A stretch of DNA of 64,000 nucleotides. It comes from Myxococcales bacterium (lineage in GTDB: Bacteria > Myxococcota_C > UBA6777). Of the stretch, positions 26,456-35,040 are shown piece after piece. The notes beneath the pieces were generated by a model, which worked only from the letters and a program-made list of their open reading frames with translations, had not been told where the DNA came from and made no database searches. Location of the stretch: the NCBI GenBank assembly GCA_020632975.1, contig JACKEL010000003.1, positions 62,001 to 126,000 on the forward strand. Reading direction: 5' to 3'. Position numbers and translations under genes: made by a program. How positions within the stretch are numbered: the stretch's first letter is position 1; every line of letters starts with the position of its first letter.

Positions 26456-27658
26456 ATGAGAAACTTTGGGGTGCTGACCCGCTACCTCGTTCTACCCGTG
26501 CTTTTTGTGATCACGCTAGGCGCGATCTCGATCCTCGCCACGCGTGCCCTTTTGCAACGCAATATCCTCCAAGAAACCGCCTTTAAAGGCCCCCAAGGGA
26601 TCGACAAAGTCGAAGCCGTAAAGCTCGGTGGCTGGGAACAGTGGTTGTTGATGCGTGGTAAAAATAAGCGCGCCCCCATCCTTTTGTGGCTACACGATGG
26701 CCCTGGTGGGACGTCTGAGATGGTCTTTTCTCGTACCTTTGAACAAGAACTTGCCAAACAATTTGTGGTGGTTCACTGGGATCAACGGGGCACGGGAAAG
26801 TCATTTCGCCAGACGCTGCCTGCCTCAAGCATGACGCTGCCTCGGATGCGGGCAGACTTGGAAGAGTTGGTGGTTTGGTTGTGCAAACGCTTCAAGCAAG
26901 ACAAGATCTATCTTGTCGGATATGCCTGGGGTTCCACGCTTGGACTTTGGTATGCTCAAAAGCATCCCAAACGTCTGCACGCTTATATCGGGGTTTCGCA
27001 GATCTTGGACTGGCAACAACATCTTAAAGATGCTTATGCGAAAGTTCTCCAACAAGCGAAAAAGACCGAACGCAAGGAGCCTTTGGATGATCTGACTCGC
27101 ATTGGTGCGCCGCCTTATCGTTCTTTGGCTTCGTTGCAGGTGTTGCGTCGTTGGGTTGCGGAGTTTGGTGGGTATTTCCATAAAGCCCCAGCCTTTGGCA
27201 AGATGTTTCGGGCTTCTCTGGGCTCGCCTGACTACACTCTGGGCGATCTCGTGCGCTCCAACAAAGCGTATCAGTTTTCTTCATCGTTGTTGTTGTTAAA
27301 AGCCATCGAAAAGATAAAGCTTGGGTCGATTCAAAAGCTCGATGTACCCGTTCTTTTTGTGTCAGGTCGCCATGACACTTTCACAAGTGGAGCACAGCTT
27401 CAACACTTTTTTCAACGCTTGCAAGCCCCAAAGAAACAGATGGTTTGGTTTGAAGACTCTGGCTACGCACCACACCGCGAAGAGGCTACCCGCTTTTACA
27501 AACTGTTGATGGATACACTTCCCAAGCTGCGTGAAACCCCCAAGGCTACGCCTCGTTTGCCTGCGACCTCTCGCCCTGTGAGCCCCGCTTCTCGCCCAAC
27601 CCCTCGTGTGGTGCTTCCCACTTCTTCTCCCGCTGCTTCGCGTCCTATCTCCCGTTAA
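26456..27658 (+). CDS. Prolyl aminopeptidase-like alpha/beta hydrolase lacking catalytic Ser and His (pseudoenzyme)
   Basis: 400 residues, N-terminal membrane anchor (residues about 10-30), then an alpha/beta hydrolase of the proline iminopeptidase type (LLWLHDGPGGTS, HWDQRGTGKS). The nucleophile elbow, GxSxG in active members, reads G-Y-A-W-G with Ala157. The Asp is kept (Asp307, SGRHDTF). The final His motif SGHSPH reads SGYAPH with Tyr337. The C-terminus is Pro/Thr/Ser-rich. So the fold is kept but not the triad; a binding or scaffold role is likely. 52 bp after the TerB-like pair; same strand. Confidence 0.82.
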   Translation: MRNFGVLTRYLVLPVLFVITLGAISILATRALLQRNILQETAFKGPQGIDKVEAVKLGGWEQWLLMRGKNKRAPILLWLHDGPGGTSEMVFSRTFEQELAKQFVVVHWDQRGTGKSFRQTLPASSMTLPRMRADLEELVVWLCKRFKQDKIYLVGYAWGSTLGLWYAQKHPKRLHAYIGVSQILDWQQHLKDAYAKVLQQAKKTERKEPLDDLTRIGAPPYRSLASLQVLRRWVAEFGGYFHKAPAFGKMFRASLGSPDYTLGDLVRSNKAYQFSSSLLLLKAIEKIKLGSIQKLDVPVLFVSGRHDTFTSGAQLQHFFQRLQAPKKQMVWFEDSGYAPHREEATRFYKLLMDTLPKLRETPKATPRLPATSRPVSPASRPTPRVVLPTSSPAASRPISR

Positions 27659-28803
27659 TCTCTGCTTATCTTTATTCTTGCCAACCTTTGTTCATGATAG
27701 CGCTTGGCGAGTAAGAATTTTTGTAGATGGCGGCTGTAATGCTTGATGCCTCCATCTACACGGAGCCGCTTTTTAAGGAGCTTTTGGGCTTTTTGGATCG
27801 CGACTTTTTGGAGCTTGATCGCTTGGTCGAGTTTTCCGTGGAGAAAGTAAGCTTCTGCAAGAGTGTCGATCACAAAGGGGGCTGGATCGATCTTGTAGGC
27901 TTGTTCGGCGAGGGCGAGTCCTTGGCGGGGTGAGCGGAAGTAAGGGTCTGAAGAGGTGCAATACAACCAAGCTAGATTGTTCAAAGAGACGACATGACGG
28001 GGATTAAGCTTCAATGAGCGTTGGTAAAAGAGGATCGCGTCGCCATAGCGGTGGTGGAAGGCAGAAAAGTTCGCAAGAGCTGACCAGGCCGAAGCATCCG
28101 AAGGTTTGAGAGATACTTGGTAGCGTAGGTTTTGTTCTCTCAAACGCAAGCGACGTCTTCGAAGGATGCGTTTGAGGTAGGGGTTGGGTTTGTGGGGTTT
28201 GAGGTAGGACTGCAAACCAAGCGTTTCGGCCAAGTGTCTCACATCTTGTTCGAGATCCCCATCGTTGGTGACGCCAACGACAAGTCCAGTCACACCAAAA
28301 AGAATCCCCACACCCAAAAGAAGAAGCCCCAGCTGAAGAGGAGAAAAGGAGAAGTTCAACGGAAAGAGCGAGCTTTTCGGATGAGTACTCTTGGGGGCGG
28401 TTGTGACAGAAGATTCCGTCGATTTTTTGGGTGTTGGGACTGTCGGGGCTGGAGGGGTTGTGGGGAGCGATGCTTCGAACCGCGGAGGGGGAGGACAAAG
28501 CGCGTTCTTCAATTGGTCGAGGTCGGGCACAGAGAGGGTTTCAATGCGGGATGGAAAAGATTGGAAGAGTGTTTCCATCTCTTCCCACGATACCTGCTCG
28601 ACTGCGATTTCTTGGTAACGAAGGGATGAATAAGCTGAAAGAAGAGATTCTTTTTCTTGAGAAGAAAGTAAGTTAAATTCTGACAAGAGAGTGATAAATT
28701 TCTCTGTGCTCATCCCTGGAGGACGCTGAAAGCCTTGCGCAGCAAGGCTTTTAAAGAATTGACGAAGGATTTGTAGTTGGGCGCATTCCATGCTGTCTTT
28801 CAT
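27655..28803 (-). CDS. TPR protein with one membrane segment
   Basis: 382 residues from the ATG at 28803 (CAAGGAGA 6 nt upstream). Residues 1-100 hydrophilic, 100-150 Pro/Thr/Ser-rich, about 155-180 a membrane helix (LQLGLLLLGVGILFGVTGLVVG). Beyond it lie basic residues and TPR motifs (SDASAWSALANFSAFHHRYG, NPRHVVSLNNLAWLY, APFVIDTLAEAYFLHG). The C-terminal part overlaps the end of the convergent hydrolase gene by 4 bp. Function unknown; a scaffold at the membrane is plausible. Confidence 0.8.
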   Translation of the reverse strand: MKDSMECAQLQILRQFFKSLAAQGFQRPPGMSTEKFITLLSEFNLLSSQEKESLLSAYSSLRYQEIAVEQVSWEEMETLFQSFPSRIETLSVPDLDQLKNALCPPPPRFEASLPTTPPAPTVPTPKKSTESSVTTAPKSTHPKSSLFPLNFSFSPLQLGLLLLGVGILFGVTGLVVGVTNDGDLEQDVRHLAETLGLQSYLKPHKPNPYLKRILRRRRLRLREQNLRYQVSLKPSDASAWSALANFSAFHHRYGDAILFYQRSLKLNPRHVVSLNNLAWLYCTSSDPYFRSPRQGLALAEQAYKIDPAPFVIDTLAEAYFLHGKLDQAIKLQKVAIQKAQKLLKKRLRVDGGIKHYSRHLQKFLLAKRYHEQRLARIKISRD

Positions 28804-28950
28804 CGTGACCTCTCCTTGGTACGGAAGGAATCTGTGGGGGGATAAAGGCGAGGGGGTCCCAACCGTGCATATACGGTAGCCAACAAAAAAACTGTAGCGG
28901 AGAAGCACCACAATTTTTTGTGGGCGAAGAATTGGATATCCCTTTTTTAT

Positions 28951-29207
28951 CGGGCGACCGCGGAGGGTCGCCCGTGGGGATAATTGGATATCGATATTTT
29001 ATCGGGCGACCGCGAAGGGTCGCCCGTGGGGATGATTGGATATCGATATTTTATCGGGCGACCGCGGAGGGTCGCCCCTAGGGATAATTGGATATCGATA
29101 TTTTATCGGGCGACCGCGGAGGGTCGCCCCTAGGGATAATTGGATATCCCTTTTTATCGGGCGACCGCGGAGGGTCGCCCCTAGGATAATTGGATATCAA
29201 TATATCT
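28951..29207 (+). repeat. 52-bp tandem repeat, five copies, each with a GGGCGACC hairpin
   Basis: Units start at 28951, 29003, 29055, 29107 and 29158 (periods 52, 52, 52, 51). Each has an 8-bp stem hairpin, GGGCGACC and GGTCGCCC around a 6-nt loop, followed by GGATAATTGGATATCGATAT. Copies differ by 1-4 bases. No varying spacers, so not CRISPR. Confidence 0.93.
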
Positions 29208-29307
29208 GGGGCGATGGATATCCCGAATATCCCTTTTCTGGGGCGATGGATATCCCGAATATCCCTTTTCTGGGGCGATGGATATCCCGAATATCCCTTT
29301 TCTGGGG
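29208..29307 (+). repeat. 32-bp tandem repeat, three copies plus a partial
   Basis: Units start at 29208, 29240, 29272 and (partial) 29304, each GGGGCGATGGATATCCCGAA plus TATCCCTTTTCT. Copies are nearly identical. Confidence 0.93.
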
Positions 29308-29390
29308 CGGGCCTCTGTGCCCGCCCGAACTCCCGCCCGAACCCCGCCCGAACCCCGCCCGAACCCCGCCCGAATCCCCGAATATCGAGT
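29308..29390 (+). repeat. Short CCCGCCCGAA repeats before the GH19 stop codon
   Basis: About five 9-10-bp units of CCCGCCCGAA. They end a few bases from the GH19 gene's stop at 29394. Confidence 0.85.
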
Positions 29391-29393
29391 GAA

Positions 29394-31046
29394 CTATGCG
29401 CCAAAGATACGACGAGCGCGGTTGTAGTAGTTTTGACGATCCGCGAGGCCGTTGGTGCCACCGTTGATCAAGCGTGTGACTTGGGTGAAGTCACCGCGAT
29501 CAGCGGGTCCGTTGATGTTGCGGCTGTTCCAGTACCAAGCAGCGATACGTGCGGCGTTTTCGTTGGTGGCAGCGAGTTGGGGGTTGTTTTCCAAGTCGAG
29601 GCCCAGAGCGCGTCCAGCAGCGCGGTAGTTGGAGCGTCCAGTCAATTGGATAAAGCCGCGGCCTTTGTAGCGGCGTCCGTCGCCAGGTTGGGTGTTGCCC
29701 AAGTCTGTGCGACCTTCGTAAGCAGCGCCCGAAGCGTACTCTTCGTTGGTGCGGAAAGCGTCGCTCTCATGGGCAAGTTGCGCGATGAAGGCGGCTTTAC
29801 GTTGGGGGGTGTTGATGTTGGCTTCTGCCATCGCGCGGCTGAGGTGAGGAGCAAGAGCTTCAGCACGAGCTTGTGACATCGTGGGAACGATCTGACGAAG
29901 TTGTTGGGGCGTGATCGAAGTCGCGCTGTTTGGCGTTGTGGGGTTGGGACCTGTCACGGGGGCTACAGCACCTGTCGGATCGAAGGCTGCGTTGCGGTTG
30001 GCAACCAAAGAATCCATGCTCACACCCAAGTTCGCTGCGTACTCTGTGGCGCTTTGGAAGTTGCCACCACCTGCTTCATAAGCGTGGTTGATGAAGTCTT
30101 GGTTGGTTCGGATGTTCGGGTTGTTGCGCAGTACTTCTGCAAGGGCAGCATTCTGTTGTTGCGCGGGGTCCGTGGGTTGCGCAGGAGTCGTAGGATCGGT
30201 GGGTTGCGCAGGAGTCGTGGGATCGGTGGGTTGCGCAGGAGTTGTAGGATCAGTCGGTTGGGTCGGCTGGGTGGGTTGCGTAGGTTCAGTGGGCTGCGTA
30301 GGTTCAGTGGGTTGGGTGGGCTGCGCAGCGGGTCGTGGCAAAGCGGCGTTGCGGTTTGTCACGAGCTTGTTCATATCGAGGCCAAGACCTTTGACGTAGT
30401 TTGCAGCACCATTGTAGCTACCGCCTTGTTGGTAGGCGTGATTGATCATGTCTTGGTTGGTTTTGAGATCGGGATTTTGGGTGAGGACATCTGCGAGTTT
30501 GGAGTTGATCGCAGGCTGTGTGGGCTGCGCGGGCTGGGTCGGTTGTGTGGGCTGTGTGGGCTGTGTGGGTTGTGCAGCGGGGCGTGGCAGGGCGGCGTTG
30601 CGGTTTGCCACGAGCTTGTTCATATCGAGGCCAAGACTTTTGACGTAGTTTGCAGCGCCATTGTAGCTGCCGCCTTGTTTGTAGGCGTGGTTGATCATGT
30701 CTTGGTTGGTTTTGAGACCGGGATTTTTGGCGAGGACGTCTGCGAGTTTAGAGTTCACAGAAGTATCGCCTGTGAAGTCTGCGCTGCGTGTGGTTGTGGT
30801 TGTACTCGCGGGGGGAGCGCCTGCGATATCGCGGTTGATCGAATCGCGGGGGGGGGCTGCATTGGTTGCGTTATCAAAGTTTTCGTGTGCACGAACAAGA
30901 GCTTCGGGATTGGCTGTCGAAGTGGTATTGCTTGCGGAGCTTGTTGAGGTGGTCGAAGCAGCCGAGGTATTCGATGTGTTCGACGTGTTCGAGGTGGTGG
31001 TATTGCGGGTGCGGTTATTTGGATTGGATGAAGAGATAGAGCTCAT
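29394..31046 (-). CDS. GH19 chitinase/endolysin-type hydrolase with three repeats, no Sec signal
   Basis: 550 residues. AAGGAG lies 10 nt before the ATG. The N-terminus (about 1-95) is Ser/Thr/Asn-rich with no signal peptide. Three copies of a 55-residue module follow (NSKLADVL..NP.LKTNQDMINHAY..GG.YN.A..YV..LGLDMN.LV.NRNAA), separated by (PTQ)n and (TTPAQPTDP)n linkers. The C-terminal about 170 residues are GH19: QLAHESDAF with Glu427, YEGRTDLGN with Glu444, RYKGRGFIQLTG and AARIAAWYW. These enzymes cut chitin or, in phage and bacterial lysozymes, peptidoglycan. N-terminus, upstream box and 3' repeats link it to the 5.7-12 kb region. Confidence 0.87.
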   Translation of the reverse strand: MSSISSSNPNNRTRNTTTSNTSNTSNTSAASTTSTSSASNTTSTANPEALVRAHENFDNATNAAPPRDSINRDIAGAPPASTTTTTRSADFTGDTSVNSKLADVLAKNPGLKTNQDMINHAYKQGGSYNGAANYVKSLGLDMNKLVANRNAALPRPAAQPTQPTQPTQPTQPAQPTQPAINSKLADVLTQNPDLKTNQDMINHAYQQGGSYNGAANYVKGLGLDMNKLVTNRNAALPRPAAQPTQPTEPTQPTEPTQPTQPTQPTDPTTPAQPTDPTTPAQPTDPTTPAQPTDPAQQQNAALAEVLRNNPNIRTNQDFINHAYEAGGGNFQSATEYAANLGVSMDSLVANRNAAFDPTGAVAPVTGPNPTTPNSATSITPQQLRQIVPTMSQARAEALAPHLSRAMAEANINTPQRKAAFIAQLAHESDAFRTNEEYASGAAYEGRTDLGNTQPGDGRRYKGRGFIQLTGRSNYRAAGRALGLDLENNPQLAATNENAARIAAWYWNSRNINGPADRGDFTQVTRLINGGTNGLADRQNYYNRARRIFGA

Positions 31047-31189
31047 AAGACAGCTTCTCCTTGTAGGGTTGTAGGGCGCTTGCTTTATGCACTATGCATT
31101 TTCGCTCTACAAAGAGAGAAGTTTCGCAAAAACATGGAGTTGGCTTTTGTTGGGACCGTGAATAAAGTGTAAAAACGGTGAGCTACCCA

Positions 31190-31225
31190 AGAAATAAAAA
31201 CATGTTCTAGAACGTGTTCTAAAAG
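31190..31225. promoter_or_regulatory. Overlapping palindromes GTTCTAGAAC and TAGAAC-N2-GTTCTA
   Basis: ATGTTCTAGAACGTGTTCTA holds two overlapping inverted repeats, 160-180 bp upstream of the GH19 start codon. It looks like an operator for a dimeric regulator, not a known box I can name. Confidence 0.4.
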
Positions 31226-31248
31226 ACGCTTGCATGGGAAAAGGGTGG

Positions 31249-31256
31249 TTGGACAG
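31249..31256. promoter_or_regulatory. TTGGACAG box upstream of the GH19 gene
   Basis: The octamer seen before two genes of the 5.7-12 kb region occurs here 203-210 bp from the GH19 start, in the same orientation. No sigma-54 site of good quality was found between it and the ATG. Confidence 0.3.
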
Positions 31257-31297
31257 GCTTGTCTTTGTCGAGATGGAGCGAGATCGGGTGGGAAGGA

Positions 31298-33835
31298 TCA
31301 GGGTTTGGTGTAGGTGATGCGGTAAACCGCGCCTGCGGCATCGTCGGAGAGGAGGAGAGAGCCATCGGGCATATTAAGGAGATCCACAGGGCGGCCCCAA
31401 GCGCGGCCTCTGTGGAGAAACCCTTCGATAAAGGGCTTGAAAGACACGACTTTGTTTTTGTCCAAAAAGGCGTTCATGACGCGATAACCGATGGGTTTGC
31501 TGCGATTCCAAGAACCGTGTTGGGCCACAAAGATCTGTTGGTGGTATTTGGAAGGAAACATCTTTCCTGTATAGAAGCGCATCCCCAAAGGTGCGGTGTG
31601 TGCGCGCATCTCGTGTGCAGGTGGACGAAACTCGCTGCATTTGCGGAGCTTACCAAACTTGGGGTCTGCGATATCTGCGCCATGGCAGTAAGGATAACCG
31701 AAGTGCAGCCCCTTTTTGGGGGCATGGTTGAGTTCGCAAGGGGGTCTTTCGTCGCCGAGCCAGTCGCGTCCGTTGTCTGTAAACCAAAGTTCTTTGGTGA
31801 TCGGGTGCCAATCGAATCCCACAGTGTTGCGCACGCCGTGGGCGAAGATCTCAAAGCCCGAACCATCGGGCTTGATGCGTGTGATTGACGCAAAGATCGG
31901 GCTCTTGGACTTGCAGATATTGCAGGGAGCCCCAACAGGAACATACAAGTAACCGTCAGGTCCAAAGCGAATGAACTTCCAACCGTGGTGCGTATTTTTG
32001 GGGTAACTATCGAAGATGACTTTGGGCTTGGGTGGGTTGTTGAGATGATCCTCGATATCTTCGAGGCGTAAGATGCGGTTGATCTCCCCGACGTAGAGGT
32101 CTTTTCCGCGCATCGCGACTCCATTGGGGACAAAGAGGTCTGTCAGGAGCGTATAGATCTCGTCTGCTTTGCCGTCTTTGTCGCGATCCACCAAGGCGTA
32201 CACGGTGCCTGACGAGCGCGTGCCCACAAAGATCGTGCCTTTGGGACCGCGTGCCAAAGAGCGAGCGTAGGGGACATGGCTTGCGTAGAGACTGATCTTA
32301 AATCCTGGCGGCAGCTTGAGTCGATGAAGCGGTAGGTTGCGAGAGGCTGGGAGTTTTTTGACGCCTCGTTTGGGTTGGCTGTAACTCTGGCTTTGGGTTT
32401 CTTGTGAGAGGCAGTCGCAAGCCTGTAGAGAAAAAGTCCCGAGGAGCAGCCCCAAAAGGATTAAGGTGCGTTGGATCGGGCGGTGGTGGCGGTAAGAGCG
32501 ACGTCTTTGAGCGAGCAAAGCAAGCAAAAGAAGGCAACCCAACAACCAAAAGAGATCGGCTTGTTGGGTGGATTCGAGCAAGCGGACGCTTGGGCGTCTT
32601 GCGCTGTTTCGTCTTTGGAGGGCAGGGTGGGTCAAGGAAGCTGCAAGCGAAGTGGTTGGGGTGGTGGAGGTTTGCAGAGCGAGGACACGCCCTGTGATAT
32701 CTTCTCCTTTGTTCAAAACAAAGGTGATCTCAGGGAGGGCTGTTTGGAGCTGAGGACGAACACGAAGACGTGTGAGGTTGGAGAACCCATCTTCGCTGAG
32801 TGAGGTCACTTCGATAAAGTCTTGGCAAAATGTGTAGTTGGCGTCGTCTTCGGTTTGATCTTTGGGGCAAAGCAAACGGAGATCTTGTTTAAACTCGGGG
32901 ACAACGAGTTGTTGCTGGCTTTCTTTGGCGAGGCGTTGTGTTTCATTGATGAGGGCTTGTTCGTAGCTGGCAAGTCCCGTTGTATCGTACTGTTGGCGGA
33001 CGGCTTTGCTGGTGTCGGCAAGAGATTGTTCGAGCCATCCTGTGCCCCCAAAACCGTAGCGCTCCGTTCCAATCGTGAAGAAGACCGCTGGGAAGTCTTC
33101 TGTGTGTGGGGACAGAGAGAGGGGCAGGGTCCACTCATTGCTGGTGGGGCGGGGAAGGCGGATCACGAGTGGTTCAAGTGTCCGTGCAGTTTGGACATTT
33201 GGATCAAAGCGAAGGTGGGCGTACACGAATTGAACAGCGCCTTGGCTGGCGAGATCTTTCAGTTGTTGTTCTTGTTGGGTGCTGAGGGTGAAGCCTTCTT
33301 TTTGCAGCCAAGCAGCGAGTTGATCAAAAGGGGGGACTTTGTCATCACCAGAGTAGGAGACATCGATGGGTCGGATATCAAGCCGCTCAGACTCGAAAAG
33401 TTGGGACAGCGAAGTGGGTGCATTGGGTGGGAGGACGTTCTTGGCGACGCTTCCTCGTCCGCATCCAGCGCGGTTGCCACTGTTGTTGATCTCGATCAGA
33501 GGGGCGGTGAGTTTTTCGAGGGACTTCATAAGATCGAAACCAGAGATCAAGACGCTGAGTTTCTTGGCATCGCCCAGGGGGACAGGGATGATCCATGCGA
33601 CGTCAGTATCGTTGCTTTTGGCTGTGAGTTGGAGGTGTAGCGCAAGTTGGTCTTGGCCAAAGTGCAAGAGGGCGCGGAGGCCGTGGACACGGACTTCGCG
33701 GCTGGCGTCTTTGGTGATCAGGAGTCCCGTTGCGCGGGCACTTGGGGAGATGGTGAGCCAAAGGGTTCCCAAGAGGAGGGCGCCCCATAAGCAAAAGAAG
33801 TGTTTACGGGGGGAAGTCAGGGGGTGGGGGGTCAT
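31298..33835 (-). CDS. Fusion of DUF2330 protein and sorbosone-dehydrogenase-like PQQ beta-propeller
   Basis: 845 residues. Signal peptide 1-36, then DUF2330 (RVHGLRALLHFGQDQLALHL, AWIIPVPLGDAKKL) to about 400, ending with a membrane helix and RRR (LFWLLGCLLLLALLAQRRR), which is how free DUF2330 proteins end. A second hydrophobic stretch with a lipobox (LLLGTFSLQAC) follows at once, then a six-bladed propeller of the sorbosone/glucose dehydrogenase family (LPPGFKISLYASHV, HHGWKF, GSWNRSKPIGYRV). The join suggests two former genes, a DUF2330 protein and a lipoprotein dehydrogenase, fused in frame. Internal TTG codons might let the second part start alone. Confidence 0.8.
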   Translation of the reverse strand: MTPHPLTSPRKHFFCLWGALLLGTLWLTISPSARATGLLITKDASREVRVHGLRALLHFGQDQLALHLQLTAKSNDTDVAWIIPVPLGDAKKLSVLISGFDLMKSLEKLTAPLIEINNSGNRAGCGRGSVAKNVLPPNAPTSLSQLFESERLDIRPIDVSYSGDDKVPPFDQLAAWLQKEGFTLSTQQEQQLKDLASQGAVQFVYAHLRFDPNVQTARTLEPLVIRLPRPTSNEWTLPLSLSPHTEDFPAVFFTIGTERYGFGGTGWLEQSLADTSKAVRQQYDTTGLASYEQALINETQRLAKESQQQLVVPEFKQDLRLLCPKDQTEDDANYTFCQDFIEVTSLSEDGFSNLTRLRVRPQLQTALPEITFVLNKGEDITGRVLALQTSTTPTTSLAASLTHPALQRRNSARRPSVRLLESTQQADLFWLLGCLLLLALLAQRRRSYRHHRPIQRTLILLGLLLGTFSLQACDCLSQETQSQSYSQPKRGVKKLPASRNLPLHRLKLPPGFKISLYASHVPYARSLARGPKGTIFVGTRSSGTVYALVDRDKDGKADEIYTLLTDLFVPNGVAMRGKDLYVGEINRILRLEDIEDHLNNPPKPKVIFDSYPKNTHHGWKFIRFGPDGYLYVPVGAPCNICKSKSPIFASITRIKPDGSGFEIFAHGVRNTVGFDWHPITKELWFTDNGRDWLGDERPPCELNHAPKKGLHFGYPYCHGADIADPKFGKLRKCSEFRPPAHEMRAHTAPLGMRFYTGKMFPSKYHQQIFVAQHGSWNRSKPIGYRVMNAFLDKNKVVSFKPFIEGFLHRGRAWGRPVDLLNMPDGSLLLSDDAAGAVYRITYTKP

Positions 33836-34289
33836 GATTTTTCTCCAGAGATAAGGAGTCAGGTCACAGGTTCGAGGATACTTTCGTCATAAAGATAGAC
33901 GTTGTATGCGTATCCGAAAAGTTGGGCAAGCATCGGAAAAAGAGTAGGCGCGTTTTGCTGAATCAGTACTCAGTGGGTAAAAGAGCTTCCGAGGCGGCGC
34001 AAGATACAGGGCTTTTTGGATGAAGTCGATGGGCATGGGTTTCGAGGATTTTGTGCTCGAAACAAAGAAGGCGCGTGTGTCTATCTACTTGACGTTCCAA
34101 GAAAAAGAGCCTTTGGGGTCGTGTTGGTGCTGGGTTCTGTGTTGTAAAGCAACTTGCAAACAGGACAAAAACGTGTATGTTGCACAAGAACAAACGGGAA
34201 CTTGACCTATCAAGCAAGTCTCCGCGCTCCCCAAACCACAGAGTTTTGAGTGATTTTTTTGGACTCACGCGCGAAGAAAGGAGTTCATC
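33836..34289. other. Non-coding divergent region upstream of sdhC
   Basis: 454 bp without a convincing gene. It contains a possible -35/-10 pair for sdh (TTGCAA 34154-34159, TATGTT 34176-34181, 16-bp spacer). Nothing else recognised. Confidence 0.5.
34154..34181 (+). promoter_or_regulatory. Possible promoter of the sdh operon
   Basis: TTGCAA and TATGTT, 16 bp apart, about 110 bp before the sdhC start. Only one base off in -35 at two places and weak in -10. Confidence 0.25.
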
Positions 34290-34973
34290 TTGAGCTGGCT
34301 GACTCGCATCTTTACCTCATCTGTCGGGAAGAAGTTCTTGGCAGGCCTGACCGGTCTCGGTATGTTTCTGTTTCTGATTGCCCACGTCACGGGCAACATG
34401 ACGCTTTTCCTCAAATCAAAAGTAGGTGCAGAGCCTGCTTTTAACGCATACGCCAAGAAGCTGCACGAGCTTCCCGGTTTTGCGGTAGGTGAAGCATTGG
34501 TTTTGTTGGCTTTTTTCGTTCACATCGTGTTGGTGATTTGGTTGTCCATAACGAACCGCAAAGCGCGGGGCGAGCAGGGATATTCGGAAGTTCGCAGCAA
34601 GCAGCCCGCGCAAAGTCAATGGGCGTTGATGGCGAGCAAAAGCACCCTGTACGGCGGCCTTATCATCTTGGTGTTCTTGGTGGTTCACCTGATTGACTTC
34701 CGCATGGTGCGCTTTATGGATGGTAGCTTGGCTACGCAAGCCCGCGTGGTGGACGCTTTGAAGGTACCCTGGCGTGCATTTTTGTACTCCATTGCTAGCC
34801 TTTTGGTGGGTTGGCACCTTTTCCACGGCGTTCAAAGCGGTTTTCGTACGATGGGCCTACGTCACCCTCGATACCTGACTTACATCCAAAAGATAGGGAC
34901 GATTGCTGCGATCTTGATCGGTGTGTTGTTTGCGTCGATGCCTGTAGCGATCTTCATCGGTTTTATTAAATAA
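34290..34973 (+). CDS. sdhC: Succinate dehydrogenase/fumarate reductase cytochrome b subunit (type B)
   Basis: 227 residues starting at TTG 34290, with AAAGGAG 6 nt upstream; no ATG fits. Five membrane helices. Conserved heme-ligand histidines appear in FLIAHVTGN, FVHIVLV, VVHLIDF and GWHLFHGVQSGF, matching the single-subunit di-heme type B enzymes, so no sdhD is needed and none follows. It transfers electrons between the Fe-S subunit and (mena)quinone. First gene of sdhCAB. Confidence 0.92.
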   Translation: MSWLTRIFTSSVGKKFLAGLTGLGMFLFLIAHVTGNMTLFLKSKVGAEPAFNAYAKKLHELPGFAVGEALVLLAFFVHIVLVIWLSITNRKARGEQGYSEVRSKQPAQSQWALMASKSTLYGGLIILVFLVVHLIDFRMVRFMDGSLATQARVVDALKVPWRAFLYSIASLLVGWHLFHGVQSGFRTMGLRHPRYLTYIQKIGTIAAILIGVLFASMPVAIFIGFIK

Positions 34974-35040
34974 GGTGCCCTGCTGCGCCTCAGCCCAAGG
35001 GTGGGGGTGCAAAAGGAATCAAACACGAGGGTGTTGAGGC

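Noticed and set aside
28926..29307. CRISPR array
   Set aside because: The units are tandem with period 52 and 32 and have no varying spacers; no cas genes are near.
31190..31225. LexA box
   Set aside because: Spacing between half sites does not match the common GAAC-N4-GTTC or myxobacterial LexA boxes; left as an unnamed palindrome.
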